From: Xiphydria camelus
Lineage: Eukaryota; Arthropoda; Insecta; Hymenoptera; Xiphydriidae
Direction: 5' to 3'
DNA length: 64,000 nucleotides
Assembly (NCBI GenBank): GCA_963678675.1
Contig: OY783197.1
Coordinates: 13,241,813-13,305,812 of the forward strand
Part shown: piece by piece, positions 11,826 to 23,800 of the stretch
Position numbering within the stretch: position 1 is the stretch's first letter
Layout of the letters: each line of letters begins with the position of its first letter
Translations under genes and position numbers: made by a program
Notes under the pieces: generated by a model
Told to the model about the DNA's origin: nothing
Databases searched by the model: none
Seen by the model: only the letters and a program-made list of their open reading frames with translations

Positions 11826-14800
11826 GTAATCATTTTTTCTATTCTAAAGGGTGTCCCAAAATTAACGCAAGATTTAAATTTAATGAAAAACACAGTTTTT
11901 TATTACACTGTTATTTTTTTTATTGAATCGTAAAGTACACAGGATAGGGTTATGTATGGAATAACATACAGTATGTCCTGTTGATAACGCAAGTATTTGA
12001 ATTTCCCTGACATTTGACTTTGGTAGTGCTTGGAATGGTGCTTTAGTTAGAGTTGGCTTCAGAAGAGTGCGCTGCGTTCTTACGAGCCGTGTTTCGAGAG
12101 CGAAAAGTGTAAAACGTCCTATTTCCCGGTAACTGTCAATTCGGGAGATCGAAGCGTCTAACCTCGAAATTAACTGAATTTGTAAATAACGGTAAATAAT
12201 GTGTAGAAGTGATGAGAAATAATTATACAGGTTCCTTGGTTGAGATTTCCCAAGTGTTTAAAAACCGGGGTGTCCGATTTTTGCCAGTGACTATTGCTTC
12301 AACTTTCAGTGATATGAAGTAGTGCTGCAAAACGAGTAGGTTAGAAGATTTTCATGAAGACTCTTCATACGCGCTTCCCGTTTCAACTATTCCAGCGTTA
12401 AATGAGTTTTACTTCTTTCACATGCTAATAACTTTTTATGAACTGTTCGTGATAGGAGGCAACAATTGATAATTGCGACTAGTCGTAGACAAGTTCGTCT
12501 ATTAAAACTAAGAGGCAATTCGGTGTGCCGAACTACTACTGCGATAATGTGCCAGTTGCAAAGCATGTGAGTTTCCAGCGTCCGATGTTTTAATAGCAAC
12601 TTTTGGAATAACCATCGCCCGAGGTCACTGCAGTCTATTTTGCGATTAACGTTAACGTAATCGTGATAATGCTCGGGTGATGGGTGTTCGGAAAGATATA
12701 AAGTTGATATTAAATATCGGACGTTTTGTAAACTGACTTGCTAGTATATGCTTTGCAACTATTTAGTACATTATCGCAGGAATAATTTGTCTACGATTAG
12801 TCACAATGATTGATCGCTGCCCCCTACGATGAACAATTCGTAGAAGGTAAATACTTTGTGTTGAAAGAAGTGAAAGTTATTTACAGCAGAAATAGTTGAA
12901 ATGAAAAGTGCGTATTGCAGTGAAAGTACCATGGGTGATAGGCGCTCGGTGATAAGTCCGACATTGTCTGATGCCCATCGACTCATCGTCTTCACGATAG
13001 GAGAGGAGTTACATCCTCTCTGTTTGCACCTTATACAAAAGGACATGCAAGAAAACCATCGAAGACTTCACGAAAATCTTGTAACCTACTCGTCGAAGTT
13101 ATTAATTTAATTTCGAGGTTAGACGCTTCGATCTCCCGAATTGACAGTTACCGGGAAATTAGACGTTTTACACTTTTCGCTCTCGAAATACGGCTCGTAA
13201 GAACGCAGCGCACTCTTCTGAAGCCAACTCTAACTATAATGATTACAGCACCGTTCTAAGCACTACCAAAGTCAAATATCAGGGAAATTCAAATACTTGC
13301 ATTTTACCAACGGGACATACTGTATAAGGCAAATGGCCTCCACGGCTTTCCTGGCCGTGTACTCTCTCGTTTCGGTGATAAGAATTGGCCCCCTTTCTCT
13401 AGATCGTGTGATTTAACACCATTGGATTTCTTTTTATGGGGTTATTTGAAGTCGAAAGTCGATGCCAATAAGCCCGCAAGCACGCGTGCATTGAAAGAGG
13501 AAATTCAACGTTGCATCAATGAAATTCAGACACATTTATGCACAATGGTCTTGGAAAATTTCGACAAAAGAGTGCGTATGTGCCAGGAAAGCCGTGGAGG
13601 CCATTTGCCCTAGATACAGACTGCCCCTTTCAATACACGCCAGCGTGGCGGGTTGCATATCGGTTATCCGCCTTGCGCCAGACACAGGCGCCACAGGCGC
13701 ATGGCCCCTGCAGCGGATCGGAGGCGTCAACCGATATGCAACCCGCCACGCTGGCGTGTATAGCGGGGGAAAGTTTGTATATTTATTATTCCATACATAA
13801 CCCTATCCTTTACGATTCAATAAAAAAATAACATTGTAATAAAAAAAAACAGTTTTTCATGAAATTTAAATCTTGCGTTAATTTTGGGACACCCTTTATA
13901 ACAGTTATACATATAGGTCTTCTCTATACCTGCATATTAATGTAAAAGAAATACCTAATAAATTTATTTTCAGTTATGCGCAAAGACCACCGTAATGGCC
14001 AGTCCCGATTTCAAGGAAGATCGTATATGGCTAAACGGAAGGTTCGTTGGTTGTAAAATACAATCCTTACTCGTTACTTACACTTTTTTTTTTAATGTTC
14101 AACTCACAAACAACCTTTCGTTTTCAGAGAGGAATCCATAAATAACGTGAGATTACAAAATTGTATAGTAGAGAGTGAGTATTCATCACCTCGATAGTAC
14201 AGGGTGCGGCAAAACCGATTAAGGCCCGCTGCACATGTCCGTCTTTTAACCGTGCGGTACCGCTGCGGTGCCGGAATTGCGGTCGGTGATACCATAGATA
14301 GATTGTAGCGCTGCACACACACCTCCGGTGACGTTGCGGCGCCGTGCGTTCCTCTTGCGGCAGTCTTTCGCCGCAGTTCCCCACGACACCGCAACGATAC
14401 CGCACACGCACCTCCGGCTTCTCAGTACTTTCCCGTCTATAGAGTGCATTGAATTGCTGCGGCAACGCAGCGGCACCGCAACGACGTGTGCACCGGGACT
14501 GATATCATCAACCGCAATTCCGGCACCGCAGCGGTACCGCACGGTTAAAAGACGGACGTGTGCAGCGGGCCTAAGCAGTTTTGAAGAGTTATACAAAATT
14601 AACCGAGGCATAAAGAGACAAACTGTTTTTATTTTTTGATTCAGCACTAAATACCATTTTACAATCATTATGTTTTGAAAATAATGTCCCCGAGATGACG
14701 GCCGTCAGCAGCAACACACTGCCGGAGACGTACACTGCTATTCATGAATGCCTGGACTTGACAGTTCTCGGGTTATCCGTGTGTGTGCTACTGTCAATTG

Positions 14801-17800
14801 TCGAAGTTTGGTTCAGGTCAATGCCGGTGAAGAGAATTCTACAGGATATTTAAACAGATATCATTTTTCCAGGACATATAAAAAAATTCATAACGCTTGG
14901 CTCAGACGAATGATCCTGCAAGGAATAAACTCCAGGACATGATAAAAAAGACTATTCTCGGCTCAAATGAATGTTCTGGCGAGAAGACACTTACATTTCC
15001 TAATGTTCTGGTAAGGAGAAACCTCCAGGAGATTCGAGAAAAAGACGGACGTTTTGAAGCTGAGACTAGCCGCATTGTCTATGCGGCTATTTGTCCTCCG
15101 TGTGGTAACATAACCCGCTTGACATCGCCGCGCCGGAACGACGACTAAATGGGTTATGTCATCTCAGTCGTTGACATGACCGATCAACGTGAAACTCGTG
15201 CGACCTTCGCCAAACTTCGACAATTGACAGTAGCACACACACGGATAACCCGAGAACTGTCAAGTCCAGGCATTCATGAATCGCAGTGTACTCTGAAGTT
15301 TTGTACAGCTCGCTCGCACATTTCGCGGGGAATGATGCTAACTTCTTGAATAATCTGCTCCCTTAGCTCTGGTAGAGAGTGAGGTAGGGTATAGAAAGGT
15401 TTTTAGGTCGCTGATCACGAATCTGAAGTCAGATTTCAAAAATTCAAAATGGCGGATCCAATATGGCGGACGAGATTTTCGAAAACCGACGGATTCATGT
15501 CAAATTTGGTATAGAGGGGTTTTTTGGATCGCTGATCACGAACCTGAAGTCAGATTTCAAAAATTCAAAATGGTGGATCCAATATGGCGGACGAGATTTT
15601 CGAAAATCGACGGATTCACGCCAAATTTGGTATAGAGGGGTTTTTTGGATCGCTGATCATGAATCTGAAGTCAGATTTCAAAAATTCAAAATGGTGGATC
15701 CAATATGGCGGACGAGATTTTCGAAAATCGACGCGTCGCTGTGTTTAGCAATACAACATAATTAAAATAAATTAAATTGATAGTATGTTACAAAAACTGT
15801 AATATATAGACAATGAAGGTGTGATTAATGTATTAACATTATTACATGAAAACTTATCAACACTCTTCCTCCTCATCATCTTCATCACGGTTATCATCAG
15901 AACCCTCTTGTGTACAACTCTCTTGGGGAATGTGAAGAAGGGATCTGACCTCTTTCGAAAGAGTTCCATTGTTTCGGGTTGGTAAAGGTCTAATGCTGCT
16001 AATAACAGGATCCGATGATATTAGTAACGAGTGTAAAAGGTCTTCATTACACTTCGTTCTGGAAACTTTTCTGGTATAATGCTCTCGATATTTTCTAAAT
16101 TCCTTGTGCCTAGCTTCTAACGCATCTTCGGACAATTGACCAATTGGGCAGATTAGGTAATCCATTACAGCTGCACCATGGATAAGAATTTTGTGCAGAC
16201 TTACAGGCATTGGATACCAAGGATACAAATTCATATAGTGTTTTGCAGTTTCTATGTTATACTTTTCGAATTCTACCAAATTTAAAGAATATCCACTTGA
16301 CAATACTATGAGATTTTTATCTATTCCAGTTATTTCAGACACCTCTGCATTTTCCGCCATATTTGATCCGCCATATTGTTTTTCGAAATTTTGACTTTGG
16401 ATTCGTAATCAGCGACCCCAAAAACCCCCGAGTACTCCATTTCACCTCGATTAATACATGTTTTCGAATTTTGGCCAACTTTTCGGGATTTCGTTCCACT
16501 GTGCACTGCTTGTCGGAACAGAAACAAATGAAAATAATTCTTCCAGGCGATAAATGGCGACGATATGTTTATTATGATTTTATAGTAGACACTCTAGCCT
16601 ACAAAACACAATAAAACTGGCTTTGAAACTTTTTGAAACTTTTTTTGTAATTCAACAAAAAGATATTGAAATACACATGTGATTAAAATTAAATAATTTA
16701 GAAGTGTCCCGCATATTTTACTTACCGAATGTATGTTTTAACGTAGATAAAAACACAACCTAACAGTACCAAAACACAATAATGTATCACGACAAGCCGT
16801 ACCCACGATATCGGTATGACTAATCACGGTAGACTAATTATGTCAACCTAATGGTTCATCTTTGGTTATGTGCCATATCGAGCATAGCGTGTTTAGACCT
16901 GCAATTTCTATAGCATATTATGCTACAGTTATTTAGCTAACTACGTACATATCTATTTTCGAGATTTGAAAAATTTATTTTACTACATTTTTTCCACCTA
17001 AATCACGGAAATTGACCACTGTGCGTCGTCGAAAAGCTCTTTGCGTGGCAACCATACACCTGTTATTTTCGAAATACACCCGCACGGCAAAGCCTCGATG
17101 TTTTCCAGTCCAAACCATGTTAGCTACTGAAATGGGGTTATCGACGGAATACAATGAGATTATGTACACTTGTTTCCCTCCACCACAGCGCAAACAGCGC
17201 CCCCTCTAAACCGCTTAATCGGTTTTGCCGCACCCTGTATTTACCACGTTATCAATATCTGTGTGCACCTATGTACGTACGTTCCAGTAAGAAAACGGGC
17301 CCAATTGCCCGACGACACGAAACAATGGAATATTCACATTTGCTCGGAAAATAATTTCCCAACCGCGGCTGGTTTGGCGTCCAGTGCGGCGGGTTATGCG
17401 TGCCTCGTCGCGTCACTGTCGAAGTTGTACAAAGTGGAGGTAAAATATCACATTACAAATGATGTAACAGTTACAGAACGTAACAGGCAACGACAAATGG
17501 AAATTATTAAATAATATCCCACATACCACAGAATCTCCGTGAATATTCTAGGGACTTCTATGACTTCTGTACAGGGAACTTCCGAATGTGGGAATTCAGA
17601 GGACTTTCATATGAATGGATATTGAGAATTGAGTTCCAAGCGAGGGTTTCAGTAGTATGTCCATATACTTATTCTCATATCAAGAACTAAATTATGTATT
17701 AATTTAGTTCGAAGCCGACTTTCATATGACATCTTACCAACAATAAGATTTTTATTCTTGCTATTACTATGACAATAAAATGCCGGCAGAATGTCTGCAA

Positions 17801-20800
17801 CCTTACGAAAAGAAACTATTGAAAAAATTATTGAAGTTCTTCAACATTAATTTAACCGCTATTGGAAATACTACTGGAAAAAAATACTATTAGGAATACA
17901 TTTATTATTATATATCTCATTAAGTGCTTTCAAATTGAGATATTTTAATAATTCCAAATTCCAATAGATGACTGATCGGGAAATACGACAAAGCGAAAAT
18001 TTAGCAGAACATGTAGCAGAAATTGGTGAAATGTGTGTTGCACGATGTATTTTGGACAATGGTCAAACGATTTTATTGATAGCTATACGCGATTATTTTT
18101 TTGTTGTTCCATTGTCTGTGCAGATATAAAAATTGTTTAAAAACATGTTTTTACCTGTCACAGGTGTGACATCTAGCTTTCCCCTCGCGAGTTAGTCCGC
18201 GTGAATCACGAAATAATCTCATTCTCTATTTTACCCCCTTAAGGGGTTAGGGGTAGTCAGAATTTAAAAAAAAATCGATTTTTTTTTCATTTTCTTAAAG
18301 TATTATATTTCAAAAATATTCTCTGAAAATTTCAAGTCAATCCAATGAATAGTTTTCGAGATATCTCCGAATTAGTAAAGGGCTCAATACTAGCGCGCTG
18401 AAGTTTGTTGGGGAGCTTGCTTCTTATATTCTCGAACATCCCTCTTTACCTCCTGATGTTCTGAGTGCCATTAAGCCAATTTATAAAGACCTTAGTTGTG
18501 AGAATTTACTTTCAAGATGTGTCGGTGGGTTTAATCAAAACAACAACGAGAGCTTCAATCAATTGGCGTGGAAAGTAAGTCCTAAAACGCTAACAATAAG
18601 TAGCAGTTCTACTATCGTCGAAATAACTGCATATGTTGCTGCCTACCTTTTTAATGAAGATACGCGTTCCTTATTGAGTATTATGGACGCAATGGGAATC
18701 ACCAGTGGATCAAATCTTCATCAATACGCGAAGAGAGCGGACCGTGAGCGCATAAAGGTGGCGAATCAACGCACGAACCAGAACACTCGAGAAGGCAGAA
18801 TGCAACGTAGACAAATGCAAATTGACTTATTGGAAGCTACCACGTCGGCAGAAGAGCTGTTATATGGCCCAGGAATAGACGATTCAATGTAAGTTATCAA
18901 ATAACTAATATGTCTATAAATAAAGCGAGTGTAAAACTTTAAACGCATTTTTCTCGAAACTGTGTTTTCAAAGTCGGTTGCCACTCTCATTAGAAAACTA
19001 CTCGACAGATTTGAATACAATTTTTACAGGTTGTTGTAGACATAAAAAACTCGTGCTTAATCGAAGGATTTCTTTTTCAGATGAAAACTACTATTTTTAT
19101 AAATAGTAAACGAGCGTTTTTTTTCCTCGAAAAATTGAAAATCAACTTTCAGATGCTGCCATTTTGCTTCTGTTCAAAAAAAAAGCTTCGATTAAGCACA
19201 AGATTAACTATCAAACTAATGATTTTTCTTTGTCCGATTGATTTCAGATGATCCAGTTACGATCTGTGATGGCAACCGCAAAACACGTATCGTCGGACGG
19301 GGTCCAACAAACATGGCGATAACTGCCGTTATATTAAATTTTTCTTTCTAAAATTGTCAACATATTATATTTAAACTATGTATATTAACGTAGTATTTCT
19401 AATTTCATAAAATACACTTAATTATTGACTAAAAAAATAAACCCCTTAAGGGAGTAGGTATATAAATAGTAGGTATTGGGTTGAGGCAAAAGTTCGTCCC
19501 GTTTTTGGCAGTAAAAGGCATAGATATAGGTATATAAAAAAACACGCATATTGATGTGAAACATCTAATGCCGCACTCGCGGCTCCCGTCTCTCGGCTTC
19601 TCGTTAGTGGTCCAACAACGGGCAAGTTACTATATAAGACCGTAACTGCCCGTCTCTCACGGAGGACCACAGAGCGTCTAAGGCCCGGTTGTACAACGTG
19701 CCGATATACTGCCCGATAGTGTTATCCTGCCGACAAGTCCGCTTTTGACGTATTACAGTCGAGAGATAACTGCTGTCGGTCACTTTGTCGGCGGGATAGC
19801 TGTCGGGACCCGAAGCGACCAAATAGTTCGTTGTCGGACGGATACGCCCCACCCCCAAGAAGTGAAAGTAAAAAAGGTGGAACAAATTTTGTCTACTGCG
19901 CATGACCGTTTCTCTACTCCGCATGGCGGTACCGTTTTCGGCTCGGTTGGAACAGACCTATAACCTCACAACTTCACGTGTGCGTATTTTCGGTGTGGTA
20001 TTTGGAGAATGGAGAACACAATGGAGAACGAAACTAATAAGCGCACTGCTAATTATTCTCTGATTCGCTTCTCTCTTCGTCTATTTTGAAATACATTGAC
20101 TAACAATTCATTCTCTTCGTCACTACTACTACTTGTTTCATACAAATGAAACATTGTTATAAAAAACCGCGCAACTTTATTATTTTATTAATTCGATTAT
20201 TGATAAACAAGTAAACAAATACGCACACGATACGAACTTCTTGCGAGGTTATGTTTATAGTCAAACAATGAAAAAGGTTAGGACATTTCCGGACATTTCT
20301 TCAACCTTGTAAAGCAATAAATACTAAATATGGAGGAAAAATTACTACCAACTCGGTTTTATCAAAGCAATGGTCACTAGGTGTAGGGGAAAGTTATTGC
20401 CAACTTCATGTTATTCTACCGATAGCAATTCTACCGACAATTACGGCTTGTAATACGGTTCGCACACTTATCCTCCCGACAACCTTATCGGCTGGATAGA
20501 TATCGGGTTCTTTTATCGGCATATTGTACAACCGGGCCTAAGCCAGGAGTCGGCCTAGCCTTACTGACGAGTCCACGGGCCGACTCCAGGACGAAACGCT
20601 CCGCCACGAGACGGCGAACTCACTTTTCGTTCGCCACAAACGAATGAAAATATAAAGTAGATTTAAAAGTATGCCATATACTTCTTCTTCAGGGCGATTT
20701 TTGTACCCCACTATGCAACACGATGGTTTCGATTTCGGCATAATGAAAAACAACCTTTCATTTATAGGATTTGTTACTAATTCTCACAAAATATTAACTT

Positions 20801-23800
20801 TCCCTATGTACCGTGTACCATATGTCCGCGATCAATTTTACCATAGGAAAATTGCGATTATTGCATGAGCACCGCTTGGGTCTCCGCGTCCAATAGAATC
20901 ATCGGAAAAGCGTGAATGCGCATGCGTAGTCACCGCGAGTGTTGGCGTGACGTTTGCGAGTGCAGTTCGATTTCGATTTCGATTCTCGCGTCGAAGTCGA
21001 ACTGCACTCGCGGATGACTACGCATGCGCAGTCACGCTTCTCCGGTGATTCTATTGGACGAGGAGACCGCAGAGGTGCTCATGCAATAATCGCAATTTTC
21101 CTATGGTAAAATTGATCGCGGACATATGGTAGAAAGTACCGTATGTCCGCGATCATTTGAACCATAGAAAAATTGCGAGTTTTGCATGAGCACCCCTTTG
21201 GGTCTCCTTGTCCAATAGAATCACCGGAGAAGCGTGAATGCGCATGCGTAGTCATCCGCGAGTGTGGCGTCGTCAGCAAGTTCAGATCGGTTATCGAAAT
21301 AATCGATCTGAACTTGCTGACGACGCCACACTCGCGGATGACTACGCATGCGCATTCACGCTTCTCCGGTGATTCTATTGGACGAGGAGACCCAAAGGGG
21401 TGCTCATGCAAAACTCGCAATTTCCCTATGGTTCAAATGATCGCGGACATACGGTATGTGACATTACGTCACGTTTTCGTAGAGCGAAACAGCTGTGACA
21501 GTCCTTTGGACAAGTTTGCATGAAGCGACGACCGTCATATTTTCCGCTAAAAAACGCGGGCTGTTCAAAGGACTCTCAAATTCAAAACTCGTGTATTAGA
21601 AACTCTCGCTATTAGCATATCTCTTTCTTACTGCGTATACTCTTGTAGAACGAAGGTCACTCGAGGGATGAGATGGGGTATGTTAAGGCCAAGCAGGGGC
21701 TAGAATGCGCTCGCGGTCCCGTACCTTTCGCGGAAAGCTAATTGCCGGACGATTCCTAATGAGTCACGCGTCACCGAAATCACTTTGCTAATCACCGCCA
21801 ACCGTCGGCTACTTAATCCGCTTATAGGCGGCGAGCGAATTTGCTACCAGCGCCACCATCGGCGACTTTGTACAGTTTCCACGGGAATGAGTTGACTGCG
21901 ACGTGCCAGCTGTCAATCCTGTTCCATCGCAACGAGCGACGAAATTAGGAGGGTCGATTCGTGCTTCTTGGTAGCATCGACCACAAATAATTCGCCGACT
22001 AGAATTAATCGCGTCGTAGGCGAAACGAATATTTCGATAAACATACCTAGGTCGTAAATGTCGCAGTTCCGAACTTTTCTCCGAAGGTAATTTTAGAGCG
22101 ATTCGTAGCAAGCCGTCTCTCGCAGTGCCTGCTTCAATAGGTACCGTCACAAAAGCGATCCGAGCCGGATTAAGGGGAGGAATGTCGGATGCAGTCGATG
22201 GACAATTGGGGAATTTTGATACCTGGTTTATTCAGGAAAGCCATACACTGTTCGCGATCGATGTAGAGATTAGATCTAGATTGGCGCGTTACTTAGGTTG
22301 CGATGATAGTGAGCGGTAAGAAATGACATAGAAGTCCCCTTGCGACGGAACACATATTAACACAAACTCAAGTCACTTGATACATTTTGTAAATCGGTCA
22401 CAATGGCGAAGCGGTAGGTTTTGGCGAATTTAGGCTGTCAATGAGCCCGCAGCCATGCACCTTTCCCGGAAGGATTAATTACTGGACGAGTCGTAATGAA
22501 CCGCTTTCCGCAATACCCATTTTAATAAACACCGCTATCTATCTTCTTCTATCTTCCATATACACGTTTAAATAAAAATGTTATATTCGTTTCTTGAAGG
22601 TCTAACGTCGCGGTCTCACTGGGTCATAAACTGGGCGAGAGCACTACATACCTGTATTGTGCATGTGTCACGTCAATGTCGACACGTTGAGACCGCGTCG
22701 TAAGATCTCCGAAAGTTATTTACCGATTGCTTTGAAATTTGGACATAACGTTGCATTCGAATACGCGCGTTTTTCATATATACCTACTCTTTATATACCT
22801 ACTCCTTAAGGGGGTAAATGATTAAAAATGTATCTTAAATTTCCGAAAGTTTTTCACCGATTGCTTTGAAATTTTAATACAACGTTGCATTTGAATACGC
22901 ACGTTTTTTTATATATCTACTATCTATATACCAACTCCCTTAAGGGAGTAAAATAAAGAAGAGATTATTTCGTGATTCACGCGGACAAAGTCGCAAGGGG
23001 AAAGCTATTGACTACTTACTTCTAAAGTAACTGAATATGGATTAAGGTAGTTGGGACTCGATTTCATGTATCAACAAGAATGGAACCCCGGACTTATTTA
23101 AAAAAAATTATATTTAAATACACTATAGTGCCAGAATATATTTAATGTTATTTGTAGTGCACTATAATCATTAAAATAATGTTTTTAATTAATTTTTAAA
23201 ATAAAAAGGTAAAGGGCCCCACAGACGATCAACCAGGTTGGTCAACTTTGCTGTCAATTTGCCGTATTGAAAGGGATGTTGAATGTCTGTAGGCAGGTTG
23301 GTAGTTGAAAATTCAAAGGCTAACAATAAAGTTTACAACAAAGTTGACCAACCTGGTTGATCGTCTGTAGGGCCCTTAAGAACCTTGTAACGTCACGTTA
23401 CTGCACTACCTCATAGACATTGGTGTGTACATACATCACGCCACACACGCGTAAAACTGTCCTGGGGAGTCGTGGCAACGCAGCATGTCAGTTGTTATTG
23501 TGATATGTAAAAATGGCAGGAAATTTTCGCCGACTGCCTCGTGCAACGTTGCCACATTGACTTTCGTGCTCCCCTCCATGCGACAAAAATTAATAAAAGT
23601 GCAAAGTGCGTGACGCTTTCTACGTAATTATTGCAAAAACTAAATGATGTACCAATATAATTTTTTTTTAATTTGTTGAGAAAGAATCATTCTACACTTG
23701 ACAGTTTTTTCAAACAATTCTTAAGAACAATTTCTGAGATATGCCGCGTTAAGTGCGTTTTATAAACGTTTGCTCTGTGTAATTACATTGGGTCAATGGG

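Larger units (their letters stand above)
11847..13896. mobile_element. Tc1/mariner-like element filling an MVD intron
   Basis: Inverted ends AAGGGTGTCCCAAAATTAAC and the reverse complement are flanked by TA at 11845-11846 and 13897-13898. Removing it leaves an intron of about 98 nt. It carries a transposase C-terminal fragment (13335-13613), a nested foldback (11969-13322) and a small MITE (13634-13760). It is therefore a degraded autonomous element plus later insertions. Confidence 0.8.
14200..17237. mobile_element. Tc1/mariner-like element expanding an MVD intron by 3 kb
   Basis: Inverted ends CAGGGTGCGGCAAAACCG and the reverse complement are flanked by TA at 14198-14199 and 17238-17239. 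Without it the intron would be about 75 nt. On the minus strand it keeps the N-terminal (16990-17137) and C-terminal (14668-15370, interrupted) parts of one transposase. It has absorbed a TAA-flanked MITE, a TA-flanked MITE, a 121-bp tandem repeat and a foreign gene fragment. Confidence 0.8.

Noticed and set aside
14246..14668. 140-codon minus-strand open frame and overlapping frames
   Set aside because: They arise from the GC-rich palindrome of a TAA-flanked MITE and have mirrored partners on the other strand.
15857..16360. Independent host gene on the minus strand
   Set aside because: The start codon comes from the flanking repeat unit, only a C-terminal part is present, and the protein type is repeated in insects.
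21079..21523. Mirror-image open frames of 113-116 codons
   Set aside because: Both are readings of the same palindromic arms. The identical peptide on both strands is expected from an inverted repeat.
18173..23000. Inverted pair at about 18173-18245 and 22925-23000 (CGCGTGAATCACGAAATAATC) as TIRs of one MULE
   Set aside because: The pair would overlap, not nest with, the TA-bounded pair 19476-25825, and no matching target duplication was found. They may be ends of separate copies.
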